Positions 52,016 through 60,001 of a DNA stretch of 64,000 nucleotides are shown here, one piece after another (within the stretch, counting starts at the first letter, position 1; each line of letters begins with the position of its first letter). Position numbers and translations under genes: made by a program. The stretch is from Burkholderia sp. OK233 (GTDB taxonomy: Bacteria > Pseudomonadota > Gammaproteobacteria > Burkholderiales > Burkholderiaceae): NCBI RefSeq assembly GCF_900230185.1, contig NZ_OCSR01000002.1:1984001-2048000 (forward strand). The letters are read 5' to 3'. The notes beneath the pieces were generated by a model. It was not told the origin of the DNA and did no database searches. It worked only from the letters and a program-made list of their open reading frames with translations.

Positions 52016-53986
52016 TTACGGCGTGCGCGGAAACTCGAACGCGTCGAACAGATCGTCGATTGCGGGCGCATTGACCGGCACATACGGATGCGTCTGTAAT
52101 TGGATCGGATTCGGCAGATTGTCGCGGCTTCTTTGCGTGATTGGCTTCAGATGCCAGTTGCGGTCGATGAACTTCACGATCGACGCGTGATCTGCGTACT
52201 GGTGCGCGACACGGCCACCGCGCGAGTAAGGCGACACGACGATCATCGGAATGCGCGGGCCGTCGCCGAAGAAGTCGAGCGGCTGGATGTAGCCCGAGTC
52301 GTAGTAGCCGCCGCCTTCGTCGGTCGTGACCAGGATCGCCGTCGAGGCCCACAGGCTCGGGTCGCGCTGCACCGTGTCGACCAGCTTGTGCACGAACGAT
52401 TCAAAGAGCCCGAACTTCGACGACTCCGGGTGCCCGTCGAGCAGACCGCCCGGCTTCACGAACGAAACCGCAGGCAGCGTGCCGTTCGCAATGTCCGCGT
52501 ACAGATCGGTCGTGTCCTGCAGGTGCGCTTTGACGAGCGCGGGGTTCGTCATGATCGCGGTTTCATACAGGAACGGGTTGCAGATATTGCAGTAGACACT
52601 CGTGGCAGGGGTAGTCACAAACGTATTCCAGCCTTCGCCGTAGTACTTCCACGAGATGTTCTTCTCGATTAGCGTATCGGCGATCGTCCGCACCGGCGAC
52701 GGCGGGATCGTGAACGTACTCGTATTGACCGTGCCATCCCCGTTGTAGCCCGGGTTGTAGTTGTTCAGCAGGTAATACGTGTTCGGCGCGCACTTCGCGT
52801 CCGGCTTGTACGGCAGGCGGTTCAGGTACTGCCGCAGTGCGCCGGACCCGGGCTGATGACTGTCCGAGCAGTTGCTGTACGTGCCGCCCGAATAGCCGTC
52901 CTGCGTGTAATAGTTGTTGGTGTTCGCCTGTGGCAGCGGATCTTCGATCTGATCAACCGGCGGCTTCGCGGCATTGCCGTTGCCGTCCGTGTAGTAGAGC
53001 GCATCGGCGGTGCCGATCATGATGCTGTTTGCGCCCGTGCCGCCCATCACCGGCTGGTGATAGTTGTCGCTGATCGTGAATTCGCGCGCGAGATGCGTGA
53101 AATACGGCATGTCGCCGGTATTCACGTTGTAGTAGCCGAGCGCGGTCGCTCCTTCGCCGGTCGTCTCGTCGTTGAAGTTCGCGGGCCGCGGCTTGCCGTT
53201 CGAACCGGCGCCCACCGACGTCTCTACCCAGGCGAACAGATCCATCTGGCAACCGCTCGGATTATCGAGCGTGGCGTGATCGAGACTGCAATCGGCCTCC
53301 TGCCAATTCTGGTAGAAGCGGTGCACCGGACTGTTGATGTACTGGTCGTAGTCGGGACCGACGCGCGAGATTTGATACGGTCCGTTCGGCAGGTTATATG
53401 TGTTCGAGCCGAAGCGCGTATCGACGCTATGCGTCGGCAAGCCGCTCGCACCGGTGGTCAAATGTACGACGTCCCAAGGCTCCATCATCGTGCCCTCGGC
53501 GGCCTGCGCCGCTGCGAGCGTGGCGAACGGCGGCGGACTGGTATCGCTCGGTGTGCTTGCCGTAGAGCCGGTATTTGGCGCCGGCAGCACCGTATATAGC
53601 TGCTTGCCGCCAGGCGCCATATCGAAGCGCTTCGGGTCCGTGGCACTAGCCGTGTATTGCGCGGCCAGCGCGAAGTTCGGACCCGGGCGGCCGTCGGCCG
53701 TGATGATGCCCTTCGACAGCAGGTTCGCCACCGTCTGCCCCTGGCGTGGCGTGTAAGCACCGAATACGTGATCGAACGTACGGTTCTCGCCGACCACCAC
53801 GATGACATGTTTGATCGGCGACGCCGTGTTCACTGTCGCAGCCGCTATCGCGGCCTGCTGCTGGCTTTGCGCGACGGTGGGCCAGATAGCCGCGGCAAGC
53901 GCGACGGAAACGGCGCCGCAAAGCAGGCCGCCTCTAAATATTGGTGTACTAATTACATTGGCAATTTTTTTCACGAACGCCTCCAT
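52016..53986 (-). CDS. phosphoesterase of the phospholipase C / acid phosphatase (AcpA) family
   Basis: A 656-residue exported phosphoesterase. After an N-terminal signal (FRGGLLCGAVSVALAAAIWP, cleavage near AQS) the metal-site motif VIVVVGENRTFDHVFGAY appears, with Glu and Asn as ligands, then MGGTGANSIMIGTADALYY, SFVKPGGLLDGHP and ILVTTDEGGGYYDSGY, which gives the remaining metal-binding Asp and Glu. This is the phosphatidylcholine phospholipase C / AcpA family, acting on phosphate esters in the periplasm or outside. A GTG at 53974 with GGAGG just upstream is a strong alternative start (MKKIANVIST). Confidence 0.83.
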   Translation of the reverse strand: MEAFVKKIANVISTPIFRGGLLCGAVSVALAAAIWPTVAQSQQQAAIAAATVNTASPIKHVIVVVGENRTFDHVFGAYTPRQGQTVANLLSKGIITADGRPGPNFALAAQYTASATDPKRFDMAPGGKQLYTVLPAPNTGSTASTPSDTSPPPFATLAAAQAAEGTMMEPWDVVHLTTGASGLPTHSVDTRFGSNTYNLPNGPYQISRVGPDYDQYINSPVHRFYQNWQEADCSLDHATLDNPSGCQMDLFAWVETSVGAGSNGKPRPANFNDETTGEGATALGYYNVNTGDMPYFTHLAREFTISDNYHQPVMGGTGANSIMIGTADALYYTDGNGNAAKPPVDQIEDPLPQANTNNYYTQDGYSGGTYSNCSDSHQPGSGALRQYLNRLPYKPDAKCAPNTYYLLNNYNPGYNGDGTVNTSTFTIPPSPVRTIADTLIEKNISWKYYGEGWNTFVTTPATSVYCNICNPFLYETAIMTNPALVKAHLQDTTDLYADIANGTLPAVSFVKPGGLLDGHPESSKFGLFESFVHKLVDTVQRDPSLWASTAILVTTDEGGGYYDSGYIQPLDFFGDGPRIPMIVVSPYSRGGRVAHQYADHASIVKFIDRNWHLKPITQRSRDNLPNPIQLQTHPYVPVNAPAIDDLFDAFEFPRTP

Positions 53987-54284
53987 GACGTTACTCGGAC
54001 GAGCAAGCGGTAATGTGGCGTGTGGAAACGACGGCCAGCTCCCTGCGTGGGGACGCTGCCTTTATTACGAAGCGTTACGACGGAAAGAAATTATAGGGAG
54101 TGAATGACAATACGGGGACAAAAAAAAGTCGATGGCGTGTGGATTTTCTAACGAATTACTTTCATTGCGATTCAGATTGCATAATTCGCCCGTGGCACGT
54201 CGCCATCTGGACGCGAAAATGACTCCAGGTCGCTCCCCCGGCGAATGATAAAGTCCTGTCGAACTTAATCTCCGTGAAGAAGTT
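53987..54284. other. intergenic region, no gene seen
   Basis: About 300 bases of relatively AT-rich sequence between divergent genes. It includes an A-rich stretch at about 54120 and presumably the promoters of the phosphoesterase and the lysozyme-fragment pair. Confidence 0.45.
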
Positions 54285-54446
54285 ATGCCGAACGAATCAA
54301 AGCGCCTAACTCCCGCTGGCTGGGCGGATTTGCTCCGTCGGGACAGTGTCGTTATGAACTACTACAACGACGTAGCGAACAACTGCACTTACGGACACGG
54401 CACACTCGTCCAAGAGGCCGCGCCATTTACGCAGGTGGGCCGATGA
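54285..54446 (+). pseudogene. N-terminal fragment of a phage-type lysozyme (GH24)
   Basis: A 53-codon frame: LTPAGWADLLRRDSVVMNYY then NDVANNCTYGHGTLVQEAAP, ending TQVGR before TGA at 54444-54446. It matches the first 45 or so residues of GH24 endolysin-like lysozymes (EGVxLxYYNDVANNCTYGxGTL), but the catalytic Glu position is occupied by Asp and the rest of the domain is missing, so it should not be an active lysozyme. Its stop overlaps the next ATG (ATGA), so the two are coupled. An alternative is that the short form is still expressed for coupling alone. Confidence 0.55.
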
Positions 54447-54862
54447 AGCGCGCTCTCCTCGTACTTGCACTCGCGTGCTCGCCCGCATTTGCTGGCGTCC
54501 CGGATCCCGCTGACGTCATTTCGCAACAGAGCGGACTGCCTGCGAGCGAGGTGCAAGGCATGCTCGCGAACTGCGACGCGAACCAGATGAGTCTGAACTT
54601 CTGTGCATGGCGCGACAAGGTGGTTGCCGAGCAGAAGCTGCAGGACGTCGTCGAAGATAAGTCCGCAAAATTCCCGAACTGCAAAGCACGCCTCGAAAAG
54701 AAAATCACCGCGTGGAAGAAGCGACGCGATGCGAGTTGCAAGAAATCCGCCGAGGCAGAAAACGGAGGTGGTTCCATCGTGCCGATGAAAACTGCCGCCT
54801 GTCAGGCCGCGGAAACCGATCGCATGGCGAAGGTTATTGCGTCGATTGATCGATGCAATTGA
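54443..54862 (+). CDS. exported LprI/DUF1311-like small protein
   Basis: A 139-residue protein with signal peptide MKRALLVLALACSPAFAG. The mature part carries conserved-looking cysteines and helices: NCDANQMSLNFCAWRDKVVA, FPNCKARLEKKITAWKKRRD and AACQAAETDRMAKVI. This is the pattern of LprI/DUF1311 proteins, which include lysozyme inhibitors. It follows and overlaps the lysozyme-fragment ORF, which fits an enzyme/inhibitor unit whose enzyme has decayed. Confidence 0.7.
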   Translation: MKRALLVLALACSPAFAGVPDPADVISQQSGLPASEVQGMLANCDANQMSLNFCAWRDKVVAEQKLQDVVEDKSAKFPNCKARLEKKITAWKKRRDASCKKSAEAENGGGSIVPMKTAACQAAETDRMAKVIASIDRCN

Positions 54863-55252
54863 CTGGTAAGTCGACGCATGGCCGGTAACCGTGATGGCAA
54901 GGGAAAGAACTTGGCCAACGCCGTAGCCTTTCTTTCCAAGATCAGGCGCTCGGATCTCGGCTGATTCAGAAGCGACATTGGGCCGGATTCCGTCGAACTG
55001 AGACGGTTACCATTCGTTTCAGTTCGGCCATTTTGAGGCGTTGAACATCATCCCCGAGATTGTCGACAAAGTGGCGTTCTTTCGCATACGCCGAGTTGAC
55101 GCAAAAGGCATTTCCCGGGCATCAAACTATTTAGCGAATTGTTGTGCGACTGTTTATGCGGTGGCTTTAGACGAGACAGGTGCATCAAGATGAAGTTTGG
55201 AATAAATTTGGTGCCTCTATGATTGTCGCTTCAATCGAAAAGGGGATTCGCC
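54863..55252. other. intergenic region, no gene seen
   Basis: About 390 bases without a supported gene. The promoter of the exported nicotinamidase must lie toward the right end. Confidence 0.45.
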
Positions 55253-56002
55253 GTGGGAGAAAACCGTCGTAGGGCACTGATCAAGTCGACCGCCGCACTC
55301 GGTCTGGCCCATCTTTGTGGCCTTGGGAGCCTGAGCGCTTTGGCAGCGTCGGCAGCGTCAGGCAAACACATCAAGCCCGGAAGCAAATCCGCATTGATCG
55401 TCGTGGACGTGCAAAATTGTTTCATCGATGGCGGAACGCTGCCGGTGAAAGGCGGCGCCGAGGTCGTGCCACTTATCAACGAGTTGGCTGGCAAGTTCGA
55501 GAACATTGTCATTACGCAGGACTGGCACACGCCGGGACACGCGTCGTTCGCCAGTTCCCATCCCGGTAAAAAGCCGTTCCAGACGGCGCAGTTGTCGTAC
55601 GGCACACAGGTCTTGTGGCCGGATCATTGCGTGCAAGGCACCGACGACGCCGCGCTCGACAAGGACCTTAAGCTGCCCACTGCACAAGTAATCATACGCA
55701 AGGGTTTTCACAAGGACATGGATAGCTATTCCGCATTTGAGGAAGCCGATCACAAGACAGAAACCGGCCTCTCGGGATATCTGAAGCAGCGGCGTATCGA
55801 CACCGTGTTTGTGACCGGACTGGCGACTGATTTCTGCGTTGCATGGACAGCAATGGACGCCCGCAAGGCGGGGTTCCAAGCTTATGTCATCGAAGACGCA
55901 ACGCGTCCGATTGACCTCAACGGCTCACTTGCGACTGCGCGAAAAAACATGGATCGCGTGGGTGTAAAGCGGATTCAGTCAAAGGATATCTTGTCGACGT
56001 GA
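55253..56002 (+). CDS. exported nicotinamidase / isochorismatase-family amidase
   Basis: A 249-residue PncA-type amidase. The catalytic Asp is in LIVVDVQNCFIDGG, the metal site in TQDWHTPGHASF, the Lys in VIIRKGFHKDMD and the nucleophile Cys in VTGLATDFCV; LWPDHCVQGT is also typical. Unlike cytosolic PncA it begins with a likely Tat signal: MGENRRRALIKSTAALGLAH then GSLSALAASA. The GTG at 55253 has AGGGG upstream. An exported nicotinamidase would convert extracellular nicotinamide to nicotinate. A hairpin follows the stop. Confidence 0.82.
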   Translation: MGENRRRALIKSTAALGLAHLCGLGSLSALAASAASGKHIKPGSKSALIVVDVQNCFIDGGTLPVKGGAEVVPLINELAGKFENIVITQDWHTPGHASFASSHPGKKPFQTAQLSYGTQVLWPDHCVQGTDDAALDKDLKLPTAQVIIRKGFHKDMDSYSAFEEADHKTETGLSGYLKQRRIDTVFVTGLATDFCVAWTAMDARKAGFQAYVIEDATRPIDLNGSLATARKNMDRVGVKRIQSKDILST

Positions 56003-56032
56003 GCGGACGGCTCGGATCACTGCCTGGATATC

Positions 56033-56060
56033 GCCCAACCTTAGCAGGCTAAGGTTGGGC
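56033..56060 (+). terminator. perfect hairpin after the nicotinamidase gene
   Basis: GCCCAACCTTAG and CTAAGGTTGGGC form a 12-base perfect stem with a CAGG loop, 30 bases past the stop. Only a weak T-containing tail (CTTGGG) follows. Confidence 0.6.
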
Positions 56061-56089
56061 CTTGGGTGTCCAACGTGCCCAGGAATATT

Positions 56090-56461
56090 TCAATATTTGG
56101 ATGACGGGTTGTCAGCGGTCGAGGGTGTGTCAAAACACAAAAGTTGAAGGTTTTGAGGGTTCACTTTACCCTTCCTGACACGCCACCAAGCCGTTGTAGG
56201 CCCTTCTCGAAAGCCGACTTTTTGAACGAGAGGCGTGAGCCTGACTTTTGACACACCCTCGGTCGATAGCACGCGTTCGCCGCTAACCGTCGGGCAGAAG
56301 GACACCCCAAATCGCGCGCGGATCTGCCCACGCTGCGCAGCTTCCAGCACTGGCTCTTTGTTCAGCTCGACGCATGAGCGGCAAAGCATGAAAGTTGCTG
56401 AACGGTAAGAACGCTGACAAACCGTAATTGCGCAGACAGTCGGGTGCAATTCAAACGCCAC
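56090..56461 (-). CDS. short hypothetical ORF carrying an in-frame MITE insertion
   Basis: A 123-codon leftward frame. Without the element at 56122-56259 and one copy of its target duplication it would encode 75 residues, including MLCRSCVELNKEPVLEAAQR, GQIRARFGVSFCPTVSGERV and ending LSTADNPSSKY. The insertion plus duplication is 144 bases, 48 codons, and contains no stop, so the frame stays open. The host protein is cysteine-rich near its middle and not recognised; it may not be a real gene, but the preserved frame is notable. Confidence 0.4.
   Translation of the reverse strand: MAFELHPTVCAITVCQRSYRSATFMLCRSCVELNKEPVLEAAQRGQIRARFGVSFCPTVSGERVLSTEGVSKVRLTPLVQKVGFREGPTTAWWRVRKGKVNPQNLQLLCFDTPSTADNPSSKY
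56122..56259. mobile_element. 138-base MITE with 14-base inverted ends
   Basis: The element starts AGGGTGTGTCAAAA and ends with its exact reverse complement TTTTGACACACCCT. It is flanked on both sides by CGGTCG (56116-56121 and 56260-56265), a six-base target duplication. It has no coding capacity of its own and would need a transposase in trans. No second copy was seen in this window. Confidence 0.75.
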
Positions 56462-56566
56462 CTGGCTTGTCCAAGCAATGTGGCCCTGCTATCGAGGCGC
56501 CGTTATGGTCGGGACGAAACGCATAGCGCACCTCATGCATGAGCCGCTCTTTCCGAGGGAGGAATC

Positions 56567-57283
56567 GTGCAAAAGAAAATCGTCATTCGAACCATCGCGG
56601 GAGGCGTTTGCCTGATGGCGCTGTCCGGCGCAGCGTTCGCTCAATCGCTGGCGTATACGAATCAGCCTGTGGACGTTTATGCGGGTCCGTCCGGGGAGTA
56701 TCCAGTGGTCGCGCAAGTGCCGCCGAGCGCGCAGCTTACGGTGTACGGTTGCGTTTCCGATTACAGCTGGTGCGACGTCGGAGTGCCCGGACTGCGCGGC
56801 TGGGTCTACGGCGAATATCTCGACTATCCGTACCAGGGTGCCGAGGTGCCGATCATGACTTACGGCGTGCAGATCGGGGTGCCGATCGTGGCGTTCTCGT
56901 TCGGAACTTACTGGGATCACTACTATCGCGGCCAGCCTTGGTATCACGACCGGGACCGGTGGGCGAATCATCCGCCGCCGATGCGGGGCGGTCCGCCGCC
57001 GCATGGTGGTCCGCCGGCGGCGGACGGTCCGGCCATGAACCCGAGGCCGGTCATGCATGGCGGCCCGCAGCCGCAACCCCAGCCGGGGTACGCTCATGGG
57101 CCTGCGCAGCCGCAGCCGCAGCCGCAGCCGGGATACGCGCACGGGCCTGCGCAGCCGCCCGGGCAAATGACGGGTGGTCCTCACGGACAGGCTGCCGGGC
57201 ACCCGGGCGGTCCGTCCGGTGAGCACGGCGGCGCGGCGCGCGGCGGCAATGAAGACCGCAATCATCCGCAGGATAACCATTAG
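56567..57283 (+). CDS. exported SH3-domain protein with Pro/Gln/Gly-rich tail
   Basis: A 238-residue protein starting with GTG after GGGAGGAA. A signal peptide (IAGGVCLMALSGAAFAQ) precedes a bacterial SH3 domain: VDVYAGPSGEYPVVAQVPPS, LTVYGCVSDYSWCDVG and LRGWVYGEYLDY. A WDHYYRGQPWYHDRDRW segment follows, then a low-complexity tail in which PQPGYAHGPAQP is repeated twice. Such proteins bind peptidoglycan or other envelope parts; function unknown. The repeat at the DNA level could change length by slippage. Confidence 0.8.
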   Translation: MQKKIVIRTIAGGVCLMALSGAAFAQSLAYTNQPVDVYAGPSGEYPVVAQVPPSAQLTVYGCVSDYSWCDVGVPGLRGWVYGEYLDYPYQGAEVPIMTYGVQIGVPIVAFSFGTYWDHYYRGQPWYHDRDRWANHPPPMRGGPPPHGGPPAADGPAMNPRPVMHGGPQPQPQPGYAHGPAQPQPQPQPGYAHGPAQPPGQMTGGPHGQAAGHPGGPSGEHGGAARGGNEDRNHPQDNH

Positions 57284-57350
57284 CGATTGAACGCTTTTCG
57301 CCCACCACCGCTTCGCGATCGCATGGCAACGCGCCTCGCGCCCATGCCGC

Positions 57351-57899
57351 TCAATTCGACGGATGATCGTCGGCGTGATCGTGAAGCGGGTCCGGGCTCT
57401 TTTGCGTCGAGCGCAACACGCCTGCGTCGTCGAAATAGAAGTGAAAGAGCTGGTACCACGTATTGTCTTCCAGGTACCGGTAGGTCCAGACTTCGCGCTT
57501 GACGAGCGGCAGGTACATCGTTTCTTCGGGACGGCCGAAATTGACGAGCACGTCCGCGCGGGTCCATTTTCCCGGCTCCGCGCGATAGAACTCCAACGGC
57601 TGCAGCACCTGGCGGACGTCGACGACTTTGCCGTCCGCGTCGATATCCGCGGCGACGGTGGTTTCGCCCATCGGTTGCGTCGGCCACATCAGACGCTTGC
57701 CGCCATTCGGAAGGTCATAGGTTTCTTTAGGCTGGCCTAGCGCGGCAGTCACGGCGGATTCCGGCTCGCCGGCCTTGAAGCGATCCCATGGTTGAACGCA
57801 GGCGCTCAAGGCAAGTGTCAACGCAAAAGTTAGCGTGAAGCGCCACACGTCTAAGCGATGTTCAAGTGGACAGCCGATCTTCGATTTGCGCCGTGTCAT
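57351..57899 (-). CDS. outer-membrane lipoprotein with SmpA/OmlA-like repeats
   Basis: A 182-residue lipoprotein. The lipobox LSAC closes a signal (FTLTFALTLALSACVQ). Two similar units follow: KAGEPESAVTAALGQPKETY with LPNGGKRLMWPT, and WTRADVLVNFGRPEETMYLP with VWTYRYLE, each the G-xP / aromatic pattern of the BamE (SmpA/OmlA) fold. It is probably anchored in the outer membrane inner leaflet. An ATG nearer the signal may be the true start, since the first 20 residues are basic and hydrophilic. Confidence 0.75.
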   Translation of the reverse strand: MTRRKSKIGCPLEHRLDVWRFTLTFALTLALSACVQPWDRFKAGEPESAVTAALGQPKETYDLPNGGKRLMWPTQPMGETTVAADIDADGKVVDVRQVLQPLEFYRAEPGKWTRADVLVNFGRPEETMYLPLVKREVWTYRYLEDNTWYQLFHFYFDDAGVLRSTQKSPDPLHDHADDHPSN

Positions 57900-58322
57900 G
57901 CCGAACCTCGTGCGCGATGCGATGCATGAGGGTTAGACACGGCGCGCCGCAGAAGATTTGAGGGCGTCAGAAACCGACGACGAGCTCGACACATTCGTAA
58001 TCGCGGCCACCGCGGGCTTGCCGGTCGAGTCCACGCCGCTCGCATGCTCGTGGATGGCGACAAGTATAGATCTGTGCGGTCGGTGAGCAGGTAAGGTTGC
58101 GCGTGAAGATGTGAGGCAGATCGGCGACCGACGACGGATATCAGCGGTTGATGATTTGAGGCGGTAGGCGGCCATGAACCGCCATTCGCCCGCACCGTCG
58201 CCCGGGCATTGAGGCGTCGGTTCTACCCAGGAAGCGGCCATTCAATTCGCGACGTTGAACGTTGCTTCATCGGCCGAAGCGGTCGTTGGTCCATCAACAG
58301 ATCAACGGCCGGTATAGGGCGT
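57900..58322. other. intergenic region with repeat copy 2
   Basis: No supported gene. It holds the second copy of the dispersed repeat (58181-58276) and ends at the group II intron remnant. Confidence 0.5.
58181..58276 (+). repeat. dispersed intergenic repeat, copy 2 of 3
   Basis: Blocks GCCATTCGCCCGCACC, GCATTGAGGCGTCGGTT, GAAGCGGCCATTCAATTCGC and GTTGAACGTTGCTTCATCGG line up with copies at 1122-1226 and 59897-60001. Confidence 0.75.
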
Positions 58323-58619
58323 TCAGCTGACACCAGAGGGGCAGTTCGGGTGAACGGCAGCTTCCTCAGCTTTGCCTCGTTTGCACAAGATCACCAGATC
58401 GTCCGTGTAGGTCGCAATTCGACTGCCAGGACTGCGCTCAAGCCCGAGCTTCTTCCATGCAAACACAAACCGGCGCATGTAAATATTCGCCAACAGTGGT
58501 GAGATGGGTGAGCCTTGCGAAATGCCGCGCCTGTTGTCCCTGGCCTCGGTCGTGCGTGCCTTCCGCCCTCGGTTATCGGTTTCTTCCACGGGGCATCCCA
58601 GCCACATCTTGATCAGATG
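58323..58619 (-). pseudogene. fragment of a group II intron reverse transcriptase/maturase
   Basis: About 98 codons in one leftward frame carry RT domain motifs: HLIKMWLGCPVEETDNRGRK, GISQGSPISPLLANIYMRRF and the catalytic YTDDLVILCKRGKAEEA, i.e. the YxDD box of group II intron-encoded proteins (LtrA type). The N-terminal RT blocks, the maturase X domain and the intron RNA ends are missing, and the frame runs into unrelated codons after AEEA. It is a dead internal fragment. Confidence 0.78.
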
Positions 58620-58962
58620 CAGACCGGACGCGCCGGCACTGCAGTTGCCGCCGGCGCAGCCCTATGAGCTCGCGCGCTTTGGGACGGTGAACCGCCCGTT
58701 CGAGCTCGTGCGGCCAATTGGGGAAGGGTTTACGTGGGTACGTATATTTGAAAAATCAAATATACTCAACCGGCAACGTGCTTGAAAAATCAAGCAAATC
58801 TTGTCGGATGAGCTCGAATAACTGGCCCTTTCTGACATCAGCAAGGCGTCATGCGTCGAATTGGAGCAAATTGATGAGAGACGAGACGACCCATTGACGG
58901 CCGGTGCCATGCTCAGTTCCGTTCGCAGATGACCCAATCCTAGCTTTATTAAGGACTTCATC
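58620..58962. other. promoter region of the SDR gene with twin palindromes
   Basis: No gene. It contains the paired palindromes at 58742-58765 and 58780-58795 and the promoter of the SDR at 58963. Confidence 0.5.
58742..58795. promoter_or_regulatory. two palindromes with a common core
   Basis: GTATATTTGA-AAAA-TCAAATATAC is a perfect 10-base inverted repeat; GCTTGA-AAAA-TCAAGC follows. Both share the core TTGAAAAATCAA, with centres 34 bases apart. They sit about 170 bases upstream of the SDR gene and look like paired operators for a dimeric regulator, although tandem hairpins in the RNA are possible. Confidence 0.5.
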
Positions 58963-59718
58963 ATGAAAAAAGTTGCATTGATCACAGGTGCAGCGCGCGG
59001 TATCGGTCAAGCGTTTGCTCAAAGACTTGCCCAAGACGGTTTTACTATTGCTCTCCTCGACCGTCTCGATTGCCAGGTCACTGCGAAACTCGTTCAGGAA
59101 GCCGGCTCGGAAGCACATATTTTCCGCGCCGACTTGAGCCAGAAGGCGGATATAGACCGCGTAGCGGCGGAGGTGCACAGCCAGTTCGGCGGCATTGACG
59201 TGCTAGTCAATAATGCCGGCATTCTCCCCAATAAATCCTTTGATGAAATTACCGAAGAAGATTATCGATTGCTGATGGCCATCAATCTGGATGCGCCATT
59301 CTGGCTGGCGCATGCGCTCGTGGGGAACATGCGCGGTAAAGGGTGGGGGCGCATCATTAATATCGTATCCAATACCTTCGGCGCTCCGATAAAGGACTTC
59401 ACTCACTATATTGCCAGCAAGATGGGATTGATCGGCTTGACGCGCGCATTGGCAAGCGAACTGGGTGCCTCCGGTATCACCGTAAATGCAGTTGCTCCTG
59501 GATTGACCAGAACACCCTGGATGCTCGAGCCTGGACGTAAGGGGCCGGGTGGAATGAGTTACGAGGAGGAGTCGAAGCTGGTGGTTTCCATGCAATCCAT
59601 CCCGCGAGCGCAAACGCCGGAGGATTTGGTCGGAATCATTTCGTTCCTATGTTCGAAGGATGCTGATTTCATCACTGGTCAGACTATTGTTGTTGATGGC
59701 GGATTGGTCCGCGTTTAG
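58963..59718 (+). CDS. short-chain dehydrogenase/reductase (FabG-like)
   Basis: A 251-residue classical SDR: ALITGAARGIGQAFAQRLAQ is the NAD(P) motif, DVLVNNAGILPN follows, catalytic Ser in INIVSNTFGAP, Tyr and Lys in YIASKMGLIG, and the tail ITGQTIVVDGG. Substrate unknown. Codon use is somewhat richer in A/T than in the surrounding genes, hinting at acquisition. It is flanked by decayed genes and repeats, with no operon partner. Confidence 0.85.
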   Translation: MKKVALITGAARGIGQAFAQRLAQDGFTIALLDRLDCQVTAKLVQEAGSEAHIFRADLSQKADIDRVAAEVHSQFGGIDVLVNNAGILPNKSFDEITEEDYRLLMAINLDAPFWLAHALVGNMRGKGWGRIINIVSNTFGAPIKDFTHYIASKMGLIGLTRALASELGASGITVNAVAPGLTRTPWMLEPGRKGPGGMSYEEESKLVVSMQSIPRAQTPEDLVGIISFLCSKDADFITGQTIVVDGGLVRV

Positions 59719-59809
59719 TGTAAGGGCGCCAACATAAGGAGTTTTCAACATACTACGATTGAACCGTACCTTACCGACTCGATTTCGATTGGCGTTGCAT
59801 GCTGCCGCT

Positions 59810-59901
59810 CGTGTTTAGGGTTGTAGGACGCCTGCCCTGATCCGTCGGCGCGTCAACTCGCCCAGACGCCAGCGGGCAGGCGTCCTACAACCCTAAACAC
59901 G
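59810..59901. repeat. 28-base perfect inverted repeat with a 36-base loop
   Basis: The left arm starts CGTGTTTAGGGTTGTAGGAC and runs to 59837; the right arm (59874-59901) is its exact reverse complement. The loop is 36 bases. No T tract follows, so it is not a simple terminator; a mobile-element relic or a folded single-strand structure is more likely. Confidence 0.7.
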
Positions 59902-60001
59902 AAGCGTCATTCGCCCGCACCGGCGCTCGGGCATTGAGGCGTCGGTTTTCACCCACGAAGCGGCCATTCGATTCGCGATTGTGACCGTTGCTTGATCGGC
60001 C
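59897..60001 (+). repeat. dispersed intergenic repeat, copy 3 of 3
   Basis: It shares CACGAAGCGTCATTCG with copy 1, GCATTGAGGCGTCGGTT with copy 2, and the closing GCGGCCATTC, GATTCGCGA and CGTTGCTT blocks with both. It starts inside the right arm of the long inverted repeat. Confidence 0.7.

Noticed and set aside
56990..57180. tandem CCGCAGCCGCAG-type DNA repeat as a possible CRISPR or VNTR array
   Set aside because: It encodes the Pro/Gln-rich tail of the SH3 protein; units are short and irregular, without spacers.
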